Of a stretch of DNA of 64,000 nucleotides, positions 22,390-32,240 are shown piece by piece. Positions within the stretch are counted from its first letter, which is position 1. Every line of letters starts with the position of its first letter. Below the pieces are notes generated by a model, which had not been told where the DNA came from, did no database searches, and saw only the letters and a program-made list of their open reading frames with translations. Source of the DNA: Gonatopus flavifemur (taxonomy: Eukaryota > Arthropoda > Insecta > Hymenoptera > Dryinidae); the NCBI GenBank assembly GCA_018340375.1, contig JAFFJZ010000001.1, positions 44,632,001-44,696,000 of the forward strand, written 5' to 3'. The position numbers and the translations under genes were made by a program.

Positions 22390-22984
22390 TAGTGGAGAGG
22401 ATTAATATTTCTTTCAAATTTTTAGTCGCAATAAATAAGCAGTTTTCTCAGTGCATATAAAAAATTCAATAATCCGAACGAATTTACGTATTTGTCATCC
22501 AAAAAGAGTATACCGGGTGTTTCATAATTCACTGGAAAAACTTCACAGGCGTTATGCTGCGATCGAAATGCAATAATTTGCAGTATTGAAAAAATTTTTT
22601 TGAGCCTTAGTTTTTGAGATATCAGCATTTTTAGATTTTTTTTTCAAATCCAAATCACTCGAAAGCACTGTATGTTACATACTTGAGTCTGATACCATTC
22701 GCTGAGCCAGAGAAAGGCCGGATCTCTGGAAAAAAGTTGAAGTATCCTATCGTTTTTCAATCCGAAGGTAGAGCGATTTGAAATTTTTGGGCTTCCACCC
22801 AATCAGAATTCAGCAACTTCAGATCATTACAACCCCCAAACGAAGAATACCAGGATAGTTCAATTTTCTCCCGACAGATCCACCGCTTTCCAACTGAGCG
22901 AATGACGTTAGGCTGAAGTATGTACTACATAACGCTTCTGAGTGATTTGGACTTGAAAACAAATCAAAATGCTCCTATCTCAAG

Positions 22985-23910
22985 GGGTCTAGGACAGGCG
23001 ATCCCACCAAATTACATACCCTGACAAAAAATCCCCGACAAAAATATCCCTGCACGAAAAGAACCCCGGACAAAACATCCCAGACTAAAATATTCCCGCA
23101 CAAAAAAATCCCACGCCAAAACATCCCAGTACAATTACCACCGTCTGCCAATCAATAAATCACAACACACAACAGTGCACTTATTAATAAATCTCATAGT
23201 ATCTAAATTTTTGACCATCAACAAATTTCTATATACCTTTTTTATTTCAGTATTAACTTTTAATAGAATTCATGATCAATAGAATATTCTTAAAGGATCT
23301 AAATTTTTTACCATATCTCATAACGTCTAAATCATTGTTAACAACAGTGCAGTTATTAACATATCTCATAACATCTGAATCATTCATAATAACAGTGCAG
23401 TTATCAACAGATCCCAGAATATCTCAATTTTTTACCATCAACAAATTTCTATTATATATACTTTTTTTATTTTAGTATTACTGTTGATAGAATCTCTTAT
23501 TAACAGAATATTATTGAAGGATTTGAATTTTTTACCATCAAATCACATAACATCTAAATCATTGTTGATAACAGTGCAGTTATTAACTAAATTCCTCATA
23601 ATATCTAAATTTTTTACCAAATCACAATCACGATCAACAACACATTACACACAAATACACAAAATATTAACTCAAGTCAACTAACACACAATTATCATCT
23701 CAATTTCATATATTCAAACATTATTCCAAGCGAATTTATATTACATGACACAATGCGACATAACATTTCACACCGGGATGTTTCAGACGGGAATATTTTA
23801 CCCGGGATATTTTGTCCAGACATTATGAACAGGGATATTTAAACCGGGGACATTTCGTCTGGATATTTTGACCGTGGATAAAACGCACAGGGTTCGCCTG
23901 TCCACATCCC
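22985..23910. repeat. 926-bp nested element with 8-bp target duplication
   Basis: ATCTCAAG lies directly outside both ends (22977-22984 and 23911-23918), and the host family has a single ATCTCAA at this point. Ends are GGGTCTAGGACAGGCGATCC and GGTTCGCCTGTCCACATCCC. Inside the ends, both arms are arrays of ACAAAA-TATCCC-like words and their inverse. The 8-bp duplication points to a hAT-like or P-like non-autonomous element. Confidence 0.8.
23270..23625 (+). repeat. Diverged tandem repeat in the nested element
   Basis: A unit with CATAACATCTAAATCATTG, ACAACAGTGCAGTTATTAAC and ATCTAAATTTTTTACCATC recurs about three times with small changes. Forward frames 23272-23475 and 23484-23684 arise from it. 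Confidence 0.7.
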
Positions 23911-24017
23911 ATCTCAAGAACTAAGCCTCAAAAGAATCTTTCAATACGGGAAATCATTGCATTTTGACTGCAGAATGACGCATGTGAAGTTTCTTCAGCG
24001 AATTCTGAAACATCCGG

Positions 24018-24286
24018 TATCCCAGCTTGTCACAGCGATTTTTTTATCAGTGGCAGGAGAAAATGTTGATTTCTTCAAAAAATTTGCTTATTATTCTATA
24101 TTTAATACTAGAAATTCTACGAGGCCAGCAAACATTTGCTATTTTAGTTACTCACATTGTTCTCTCAGCAGCCCAGCTAGTCGTGGCAGCAAATTTTTAG
24201 TTAGAGCAGAAAAAAGATGTGCTATCTTATGTGCACAATTGTTTCAGCGATGGTTCGCTGGATGTGTTTTCGCGACTTTTGAGAAA
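24018..24286. repeat. AGCAAA-type MITE, left piece, cut by the Penelope-like element
   Basis: GTGGCAGGAGAAAATGTTGA, GCAAACATTTGCTATTTTAG, CTCTCAGCAGCCCAGCTAGT and GTGGCAGCAAATTTTTAG follow the same order as the copy at 38640-38905. Its continuation appears at 26797-26856, so the retroelement landed inside it. Confidence 0.6.
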
Positions 24287-24774
24287 ATACAGATTTTGAG
24301 CTTCCGGAGTGAAGCCGCGTCTGGAATCGGTTTGTTGCCGACGTTTCGCCATCATTGCAGCTGGCTTCTTCAGGGCGGTATGAGCCTACGTTCCTTTCCG
24401 GAGGCTCTTATATAGGAAGGATGGGTAGTCATGCATGACCGACTTTTCACTGTGTGCAGTCACCCGTGACTTCCGTGGGAGGGGCGGAGGATGGAGAGTA
24501 GGATGGGTGTTTTATTGTTTCTTACATTTTCTGTTTTTACATTTTTATTCTTATCAACTATTGCCTGCTATTTCTGTTGCCTACGGACTACGTGACCGCG
24601 AGGGTGTCGTTTCAGGACTGTGGTCCACAGAGAATTTATGTATACTCCACCGTCGCGGTTGATGTTGTTGGGATATTTTCTTATTTCTAAGGCTTCTCTT
24701 ATTCTTCTTTGGTCCTGGTATTTTTCTCGTACTAAGGTCCTGGTTTGGTCCTTTTGTATGGTGTGTCCGGTTTC
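24287..24774 (-). repeat. Left inverted arm of the Penelope-like element
   Basis: Reverse complement of 26309-26796, equal in length and with only scattered substitutions. It therefore contains, on the minus strand, the end of the endonuclease gene, the 3' untranslated part, a TATATAAG site and the ribozyme-like motif. Forward frames 24435-24662 and 24620-24814 are antisense shadows. Confidence 0.9.
24568..24774 (-). pseudogene. Antisense fragment of the element's GIY-YIG C terminus
   Basis: On the minus strand this arm reads open from the inner edge through the residues equivalent to GHTIQKDQTR and INRDGGVYIN to a TAG at 24568-24570, with no internal stop. It lacks the GIY-YIG core, so it cannot be functional. 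It shows that the left end of the element was formed from the 3' end of another copy in opposite orientation, or by a template switch. Confidence 0.8.
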
Positions 24775-26515
24775 ACAACCGACACAATCCGAGTCCTCAC
24801 CACTCAGATCCTAAGCACTTCCAAACCCCCAACACCAAACATGACCAAGACAGAACAAAAAGCACTGATCGCACTCCGCAAGCACGAAGATCTGGTAGTC
24901 TTACCAGCAGACAAAGGTAACGCGAGAGTAGTAATGGATAAGACGGACTACTTCCAAAAAATCCAAACCCTCCTAGACGATGACACATACAAACCACTGA
25001 AAAGAGACCCAACCGCCCGATACGAAAGAAAAACGACCTCACTCATGAAATCTAGTAACCTACCCCTGACAGCTCAGAAACTCACCCTACCGAAAGAAAG
25101 CCTCCCACCAAGATTCTACGGACTGCCGAAAATTCACAAGACAGGCATGCCACTCCGACCCATAGTGAGCGCTATCAAATCCCCGACACAAGCACTGGCC
25201 CGATATTTGACGAAACAACTGAACTCCCAGATAAGCCCAGGACCCCAGACAGTTGAAAACTCCTCTGATTTTGTCCAAAAAATAAGTCGACTGGAAACCG
25301 ATAGACAAGACCTTTTGGTGAGTTTCGGCGTCACCTCACTCTTCACCAATGTCCCAATCCAAGAAACCCTCGATATTCTCAAAGAACTCAACCTCTCAGA
25401 AAACCTAATCCCTTCAATAGGACATTGCCTCACCTCCACATATTTCCTTTTCAATGGTAAGTTTCACCAGCAAACCACCGGCGCAGCCATGGGCTCACCT
25501 CTCTCCCCAGTAATAGCTAACATCTTCATGGGACACTTTGAAGCCAAAATCCTCCGAGAAGCCCCCCTGAAACCGAAACATTGGTGGCGATACGTGGATG
25601 ACACCTTGGTCATCTGGCCCCACGGTGCTGATACTCTGCCAACTTTCCTGAATTACATTAACTCTTTACACCCAACAATCCAATTCACCATGGAAATCGA
25701 AACAAACCGAACTCTCCCTTTCCTGGACATTGTGATAGAACGAAAAGACAACGGAACTCTGGGACACAGAGTTTATCGCAAACCCACCCATACTGACCAC
25801 TACCTAAACGGACTTTCGCATCACCATCCCTCACAAAAACAATCAGTCGAGTATAGCTATATCCGAGCCACAACACCTGGACGAAGAACTGAACCACATC
25901 ACACGCACCCTGTTAAACAACAATTATCCACGAAAAACCATACAAAAAACCATAAACCGAGCCACAAGACGCAATCCCACCCGCACCCCTGACCCAACAG
26001 AAGAAACACAGAACAAACTCACTGTCTACCTCCCCTACATCCAAGGCACAACCGATAAAATCACACGCATCCTCAGAAAACATCAAATCCGAACCACATT
26101 CAAACCCTCAAACAAAATCCGCAACGTCCTTCCGATCCCGGAAGACAAACTACAACCGTTTAGCACTCCAGGAGTCTACGAGATCCCTTGCTCCTGCGGT
26201 AAAGTTTACATAGGGGAATCTGGCAGAAAAATCAGTACTAGGCTGAACGAACACAGCAGATGCATCAGGTTCAGAAACCCAAAATCTGCCGTAGCCGAAC
26301 ACGTGATGGAAACCGGACACACCATACAAAAGGACCAAACCAGGATCTTAGTACGAGAAAAATACCAGGACCAAAGAAGAATAAGAGAAGCCTTAGAAAT
26401 AAGAAAATATCCCAACAACATCAACCGCGACGGTGGAGTATACATAAATCCTCTGTGGACCACAGTCCTGAAACGACACCTTCGCGGTCACGTGATCCGT
26501 AGGCAACAGAAATAG
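24775..26515 (+). pseudogene. Penelope-type reverse transcriptase with GIY-YIG endonuclease, broken
   Basis: The forward frame from 24745 (its first ten codons belong to the left arm) contains hallmark RT motifs: LPADKGNARVVMDK, YGLPKIHK, PLRPIVSA, SLFTNVP, TTGAAMGSPLSPVIANIFMG and YVDD at 25591-25602. After QKQSV near 25850 the frame shifts. The protein continues in the frame of position 26171 with EPQHLDEELNHI, CSCGKVYIGESGR, RLNEH and a TAG at 26513. Three defects are visible. The N-terminal region before the DKG motif is truncated. About 25-30 nt are missing, with a frame change, near 25848-25862. The catalytic aspartate of RT motif A, normally SFDV, reads SFGV (GGC at 25327-25329). The first defines this copy as 5'-truncated; the other two should abolish activity. 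The GIY-YIG part itself looks intact. Confidence 0.9.
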
Positions 26516-26665
26516 CAGGCAATAGTTGATAAGAATAAAAATGTAAAAACAGAAAATGTAAGAAACAATAAAACACCCATCCTACTCTCCATCCTCCGCC
26601 CCTCCCACGGAAGTCACGGGTGACTGCATACAGTGAAAAGTCGGTCATGCATGACTACCCATCCT

Positions 26666-26705
26666 TCCTATATAAGAGCCTCCGGAAAGGAACGTAGGCT
26701 CATAC
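26666..26705 (+). promoter_or_regulatory. TATA-type site in the terminal repeat, pointing outward
   Basis: CTATATAAGAGCC in the right arm is followed about 31-33 bp later by GGCTCATACC, a weak initiator. The inverted left arm carries the same site on the minus strand, so both would fire away from the RT gene. In an intact tandem arrangement this repeat would drive the element. Confidence 0.35.
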
Positions 26706-26706
26706 C

Positions 26707-26762
26707 GCCCTGAAGAAGCCAGCTGCAATGCTGGCGAAACGTCGGCAACAAACCGATTCCAG
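26707..26762 (+). ncRNA. Hammerhead-like motif in the element's terminal repeat
   Basis: CTGAAGA at 26710 fits the conserved CUGANGA of hammerhead ribozymes. It is followed by a perfect 6-bp stem (GCCAGC with GCTGGC, loop TGCAAT) and then GAAAC. Penelope-like elements are known to carry hammerhead motifs in their terminal repeats. One extra A lies between the core and the stem, and stem III with the cleavage site (ACGTCGG...CCGATTC) is not canonical, so activity is doubtful. The left arm has the same motif on the minus strand with one mismatch in the stem. Confidence 0.45.
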
Positions 26763-26796
26763 ACGCGGCTCCACTCCGGAAGCTCAAAATCTGTAT

Positions 26797-26856
26797 CCAT
26801 CTTATATGCAATATCTCGATTTTCTGGATCAACAAATTTTTATTCTCTGTGTCATA
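26797..26856. repeat. AGCAAA-type MITE, right piece after the retroelement
   Basis: CTTATATGCAATATCTCGAT and CAACAAATTTTTATTCTCTG align with the end of the 38.64-38.90 kb copy (CTATATATAATATTTCGATT, CAGCAAATTTTTTTTTTCCT). This is the continuation of 24018-24286. Confidence 0.55.
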
Positions 26857-27206
26857 ATCGGATTTTCATTACTTCGAAATTAGATGCACTCTGATTTTGA
26901 AACAAAAATGTACCTATTCAAATGCGTTGTGAATAATTTTCGTTCTTTTTAAATTATTCCCAAAATTCAGTTGAAATATTCTCTCTCTCTCTCTTCTATT
27001 GAAAGGAGGAAAAATTTCCGATTCCACCATTATTTCTTCCAAATCATCCAGAATATCGATGCGAATCAAAATGTCAAACCACAAGGAAGAATGTAGATAC
27101 GAGGGCACATTTTTAAGGGTTCCACACTCATTCAATTGAAGATTGAAATCACTCTATAACGACCTATTCGATGAGTATTTTAATCGAGCCAAAATATTCA
27201 AAATCA
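26857..27206. other. No gene; short CT microsatellite
   Basis: A CTCTCTCTCTCTCTT run lies near 26980. Minus-strand frame 26914-27135 has no recognisable features. Confidence 0.45.
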
Positions 27207-27645
27207 TATACGGAGAAAATTTTGGAGTATAAATTGTGTAAAAAATGTATTCCATATTGTTATGTTTTTCCATACAATTGGACTACAGAAAAACAATTGC
27301 TGTGACAGCGAAATTTGATTTTGTTGGGTACCTTCTCCTATGACGGAGATCCATTTGCTATCACAGCAATCTTGTTGGCTATGACATCAACTTTTTAGTC
27401 GTGGCAGTAAAAAATGTTGACTCTTCCAACAAAATATGTTTGCTATTCCATATACGATACTGAGAATTTCCTGGAAGATCAAACATTTCTTGCTGCAACA
27501 GCTAAAAAATCGCTGTCATAGTTAACAAGATTGCTGTGATCGTGAATAGTTTGCTACACAGAAAAAAATTTACTGCTCCAGTAAAAAGGCCCCGGCAAAA
27601 TTAGATTGCGCCGTCACAGCGAAGTTCTTTTTTCTTCGTGTATAT
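27207..27645. repeat. AGCAAA/GCTGTGACAGC repeat, two adjoining MITE copies
   Basis: Starts TATACGGAGAAAATTTTGG and holds AATTGCTGTGACAGCGAAAT, GCTATCACAGCAATC, CGTGGCAGTAAAAAATGTTG, TTGCTGCAACAGCTAAAAAA and a CACAGAAAAAAATTTACTGC internal end near 27555, closing with TTTTTTCTTCGTGTA. It looks like one element inserted into or joined to another of the same family. Confidence 0.55.
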
Positions 27646-27674
27646 CGATATAACGACCAGTGATAGGAATCCTT

Positions 27675-27775
27675 GAAAAGAATCGATCTTCTTTTCATAT
27701 AAAGAATATATAATTTCTATAGATTTCAATACAAATTTGATACTTTTTATATAAAAAAAGATCGATGTTTTTCAA
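27675..27775. repeat. Short GATC...TTTATAT palindromic repeat, copy 2
   Basis: AATCGATCTTCTTTTCATAT and ATATAAAAAAAGATCGAT are the mirrored arms; ATTTCTATAGATTTCAAT is the shared centre. The GATCCCCATCACTA phrase at 27868 recurs beside copy 1. Confidence 0.6.
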
Positions 27776-28031
27776 CCCTTAGGAAAGTTTTCCTCGTCCA
27801 TACAAAATTTTCTGATTATCTTTTACGAGTTTATGGAAAGAGACAGGAAAAAATTTTCTACGGGAAGGATCCCCATCACTAAGTACGATGAATATTATTA
27901 TGATAATGATTGGAATGATGATGAAATTTAAACTCATAAAAATGAATTCCTTATAAGACAGCAGCCATCTGAAACATTTCTGTTTCACTGGTGAAACGAA
28001 GCCGTTTTATCATTAGCACCAGCTGTCTTAA

Positions 28032-28754
28032 GGGGGGATCCTGCTTTAGGAGGCCTCGGAAAAGCGTTTTTTTTGGAGGATTTTTTTAGATACAGAAAAA
28101 ATAATTGAACAAACGAACTTCTTGGAGTGTATTCGTGTATGTTTCAAGTTGATAAAAAAATTTTCTCCAATGAGAAATAATGAAGGAAAGTGTGTTTTCT
28201 CCAGTTTTCATTTTCACAATCATTATAAAGTGGTGGGAGTGATTGCGAACAAACTAGATGTCCGATTGAAATGAATCAAAGCTTGTTATCTTCAGTTTCG
28301 TATCCTCTTCCATTTGAACCTGAAAAGGTTTCTTAGGAAAATTATATCTAAGCAATTTTTATAGCAAGTTTAAGTGATTATTCTTCCTCCAAAAAGAGCT
28401 GTTTTTTTTCAAACTCCGAGTAAATTTAGAATTCCACGATTTCTTCCGGGTTTTCTTAATTCACATAGAAGAATGATGTATGAAAATTGAAATGCCGTTC
28501 GGTTTTTCTGTTTCAGATAAGAAATACGACTTGTATCTTTTCCACCGATAGAAGACTTAAATTGCGAAGCGCTCTGCGAATGTGGACCTAACTCTTACAT
28601 ATATGATCTTTTCACACTAGACAAAATTTTTTTATTCACTTGAAAAATATATGAAAATATTCTGGAAAGATCGTTGGATGAAATTATTTTCTTGGTCCCT
28701 CAAAAAATTTTTCAAAAAACCCTATTTTGAGGCCTCCTAAAGCAGGATTCCCCC
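28032..28754. repeat. 723-bp TTAA-flanked element, piggyBac-like
   Basis: TTAA at 28028-28031 and 28755-28758. Left end GGGGGGATCCTGCTTTAGGA, right end TCCTAAAGCAGGATTCCCCC, with terminal similarity of about 26 bp reaching GAGGCCTC. No transposase frame inside. TTAA target duplication is known for piggyBac and a few other superfamilies. Confidence 0.8.
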
Positions 28755-28789
28755 TTAAAACAATAACCGTGCAGTTTTATACGCAGATG

Positions 28790-29075
28790 AAAATCGTCTA
28801 ACCTTGAAATGAATCCCGTCTTCTCACAAGACGGCATTCGTCCCACGATAAGAAAAATGTTCCTAATCTGCTCCCAAGTAAATAAGTTCGTGTATTTTCC
28901 CCTCGTCTTATCACTGGAAGGGACCCCATCTTGTCATCAGACGAGTTTCATTTTACTAACAGAAGAAGTCGTCTGTGAGTGAAATGTAATCGTTTGAGCC
29001 GGTTCCCGTCTTGTAATCAAACGAATCCCTGTTTGAAAATATTTTATGATTATGCAGCCTCGTTTCATCATCAGC
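28790..29075. repeat. Array of TCGTCTTNTCATCAGACGA palindromic words
   Basis: CCCGTCTTCTCACAAGACGG, CGTCTTATCACTGGAAGGG, CATCTTGTCATCAGACGAG and CGTCTTGTAATCAAACGAAT are spaced through this stretch, and GCCGTTTTATCATTAGCACC lies left of the TTAA element. The TTAA element probably inserted into this older repeat. Confidence 0.5.
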
Positions 29076-29095
29076 CGGTATTTTTTTAAGGGTAG

Positions 29096-30770
29096 TAAAG
29101 TTGGAAACAAAATGATGAAGAGTTATCATTCCCCATCACATATCATTTTTTCTTTCAAACATATTCCAAGATTAACACTCGAAACTCGAAACGTTGTTAT
29201 TTTGAAGTAGATTCGAAGAAGAGGATCGAACAGGATTCGATTTCATTTGAATCAAATAAGCTGAATCAATATCAAATTGCATACGCGGACGCTGAATATG
29301 ATTAAACATCAATGATATTAACGTGATAATTCATAAAGTAAACGTACGAATGAATATGTAAATGTAATACACGATATCACGGTTGAAAAAGGCGCGAACG
29401 GTGAAAAAAATCAACGTAAATCGAATAAACGCGTTTAGATGGAGTAGATATTTTAAAGCGGACCGAACGATATGAATTTATGAAGTGTTACATAAGTTCG
29501 AATCCTCGTGTAATATCGAAAGCGGAATATAATTGCACATACGGAACTTCGATTATTGCATCTCGGTTAATGCCAATCAAATCAATGTGTTCGAGTTGAC
29601 CATCAGTTACGAGAGCATGATTCATTTCATACCGCATTACAATGATTATCATCACTGTAACAGGTTACATTGTGTTTTTTTTTGTTTTCTATCATCATCA
29701 CAGATCATTCACTCCGAATTCGTCTGAATTAATGAAATCTACATTGGTTCTTTTTGTCTTTGACCTGTATCGTCGTTATCCTAGGTAATTACGTTGGAAA
29801 TTCTTCCACGACCCGCATCAAAGCAAATCACACGATCCCCACTCAATGGATCCGTTCCATTTGAATTGTAAGAAAAAAATTCCATTATTAAGGATAATTG
29901 ATTTATATTGTAAAATAATGATGTTTCATCGAAGACTGGTTGTTACTTGAAAAAACCATGTTAATTCGTGGGAAATTCTCTCCTTTCCGAATAAATATCA
30001 ACAAAAAACAAGTGTACGAAATTTTGCCAGGGAATTCATTTTTATGGCGCGAAGGAGGAAGACCTTCGACGAATAATTGAAAATGCATGATTCACAAATG
30101 TACGAATTGTAAAACGAAAAGGAATACACATTATGTAGGAGGAGTTGTGTTCAAGGAAAGATGTGTATGATAATTTATGATTGGAATTTCAATACGGATG
30201 CCGTGAAACTTCTAATCCAAGGCAAAGATAAGTTAGATTTCCGCTCGAGTTGTTATCATGCGCATAATATGTATTTATCATGCGTGATGGGAATATGTGA
30301 AGTAATTGAAATGATTTTTATACAAAAAGTTGGTATTCCGTGCATATCACAAAATATAATATAATTTAATTCTCGTTTATATTATTCGAATTTAGGATAA
30401 GAATCTGTTTTTTGCTTCTCTTATGTTGTTATGTATTTAACGATGATTCTGTAGTTATTGTAACTACAAAAAGGTTACATTTTGAAAGTGCTCATAACGA
30501 GACTATGATTCAAGAGTTCACTGATCGCGTAATAATATCAAATATTCTACGTACGTAAAATATTTTTGATATCCTTGTGCCACTTATGTAATGTCCGCAA
30601 TTAAGATGTAAGAAGCACGTAGCATACGCGTTTGAATATCTCTATTGATTTTTGGATTGATGATTTCTAATCTACATAATATTTTTGTTCAGTCGAAGTA
30701 CAACAGAAAGAATTTAGACTTAAAAAATACAGAGATCGTCACTTCTCCCATTCATGATTTGTTTTTCTTT
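29096..30770. other. Mostly unique sequence, no gene assigned
   Basis: No transposon ends. Composition is more even than in the repeats. Forward frames 29533-29727 and 30161-30364 and minus frame 29903-30088 show no recognisable domain. Likely intronic or intergenic host DNA. Confidence 0.4.
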
Positions 30771-30771
30771 A

Positions 30772-30976
30772 CATTGAAAAAAATGTTTTGTTGTGGTGTC
30801 AAAATTTTTGCTGTTTTAACACAGAGTTTTTGTTGAAATTTGATCACCACAATTGTTCAGTCAAAACAAAACCAGTTTTCTTTAGTTTACAAAAGTTTGG
30901 GTGTCGTAACGAAATGTCTCAATGATAGCATTCAAAGTTTATGATTGATTACATTTCCTGAACATTTTTTCCAGTG
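30772..30976. repeat. TA-flanked MITE with CATTGAAAAAAATG ends
   Basis: The right end CATTTTTTCCAGTG mirrors the left, with TA outside both ends. GTTGTGGTGTCAAAATTTTT and TTTGATCACCACAATTG are internal mirrored words. Confidence 0.65.
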
Positions 30977-31190
30977 TAGCTACACAGATAAAAGTGTTTT
31001 GTTGGATCAAATAAATTTTGAATTTAAGAAACGCACTTTTTCTGTCTGTTTATACATCAAGTGGATCTTGATCAATATGAATTATTATTGAAGTTGCTCC
31101 CTGGTTGATTATTCTTCTATGAAACCTTTATATCATCATAGCCGGTCGATGTCACTAATATTGAGTCAAGAAATCGAAACAAATCCACAA

Positions 31191-32240
31191 CCCTGGTAAA
31201 AAAATCTCTCTGAATCTCTCTGAAATCTCTCCGAATTTCTCTGAATCTCTGTATATTTTGGGACAAATTTCAGAGAGATTCAGAGTAATTCCAGAGTAAT
31301 TCAGAGGAAGTTAGAGACTTTTCCGATAGTGATACGTTCTAAATTTTTTAACTTTCTCTGAATTTCTCCGCATATCACTGAATCCCTCAGAATTTTATAT
31401 ATTTAAATTCTAAGGCTCCCTCTGAATTTACCTAAATATCTCTGAATTTTTCTAAACCATCCGGAATCTAATGTATTCAGATTTCAAAGCTTCCTCTGAA
31501 TTCCTCTGAATTTCTGTGAATCTCTCTGGATCGCTCTGAATCTTTCTAAATTCCTCTGAATATTTCTAACAAGTTCCACGCACAATTTTTCTTAATGTAT
31601 CTGTCTCTGGAAGTCCGTAAAACTTCCAGAAAGCCTCTGAAATGCAGGACCAAGATTTTACTGAATTCATTCCTCTCTGAATTTCCCAGACTTCCCCCGC
31701 ATTTCTCTGAATTCCGCTGAATCTCTTTGAATGTTTCTGAAAAATCCCACGCACAATTTTTCCTAATTCATCTGTCTCTGTGAGTCTCTGACACTCCCTG
31801 AATACCTCTGGAATCCTGAACCAAAAATTTAGCTGAATGAATTCCTCTCTGAATTTCTCTGAATTCCTCTGAATCTCTCTGAATTACTCTGAATCTTTCT
31901 AAATTCCTCTGAATATTTCTGAAAAATTCTACGCACAACCTTTCTGAATTTATCTATTTCTGAAAGCGTCTGACACTTCTTGAACGCCTCTGAAATGCAG
32001 GACCAAGAATTTTACTGAATTTGTTCCTCTCTGAATTTCCAAGAATTTCCCTGCATCTCTGTGAGTTCCTCTGAATTTTTCTGAATTCTTCTGAAAAATT
32101 CAAAGCACAAGTTCTCTCAATCTACTAGCCTCTAAAATCCTCTGAACCACGCTGAATTGCTCTGAATTTCTTTGATTCTTTCTGAATCTCTCTGAAACGT
32201 GATATTTTCAGAGAGATTCAGAGAGATTTTCTTACCAGGG
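31191..32240. repeat. 1.05-kb CCC/GGG element filled with CTCTGAATT repeats
   Basis: Ends CCCTGGTAAAAAAATCTCTC and GAGAGATTTTCTTACCAGGG, flanked by AA. The inside is a diverged short-period array of TCTCTGAATTTC words, plus a longer unit (CACGCACAATTTTTCTTAAT, TCTGTCTCTGGAAGTC, CTGAAATGCAGGACCAAG) that recurs three times near 31570, 31745 and 31930. The minus frame 31566-31754 is repeat. Confidence 0.8.

Larger units (their letters stand above)
22513..24017. repeat. CAGGGTGTCCC-type element split by a nested insertion
   Basis: Ends CCGGGTGTTTCATAATTCAC and GAATTCTGAAACATCCGG with TA outside each. The halves match the 470-bp copy at 11.15 kb (GAGATATCAGCATTTTTAGA, CACTCGAAAGCACTGTATG). Removal of 22985-23910 restores the family order. 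Confidence 0.8.
24287..26796 (+). mobile_element. Penelope-like retroelement, decayed, with inverted terminal arms
   Basis: The element is about 2.5 kb: a 488-bp left arm, a 1534-bp centre carrying most of the reverse transcriptase, and a 488-bp right arm that is the inverted copy of the left. The centre reads forward and runs into the right arm, which supplies the end of the GIY-YIG endonuclease domain. Penelope-like elements are known for RT plus GIY-YIG proteins and for terminal repeats in direct or inverted arrangement. The N-terminal part of the usual protein is missing. GC content is clearly higher than the surroundings. It sits inside an older MITE whose two pieces flank it. ATCTTATGTGCACAAT at 24224 and ATCTTATATGCAATAT at 26799 may be a diverged target duplication. 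Confidence 0.9.
26309..26796 (+). repeat. Right inverted arm of the Penelope-like element
   Basis: Sense orientation relative to the RT. It covers the last 68 codons of the endonuclease, the stop at 26513-26515, a tail, a TATATAAG site near 26670 and the CTGAAGA...GAAAC motif. Minus-strand frames 26206-26463 and 26421-26648 are antisense shadows matching those of the left arm. Confidence 0.9.

Noticed and set aside
23041..23130. Regular ACAAAA-ATCCC spacing that looks like a CRISPR-type array
   Set aside because: Eukaryotic context, the units are not separated by unique spacers, and the array is the arm of a transposon with mirrored copies at its other end.
24435..24814. Forward frames in the left arm of the Penelope-like element, with twins at 26206-26648 on the minus strand
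   Set aside because: They are antisense to the endonuclease C terminus and its tail in the inverted arms.
29488..29505. GTTCGAATCCTCG resembling a tRNA B box
   Set aside because: No A box upstream on the same strand and no foldable cloverleaf.
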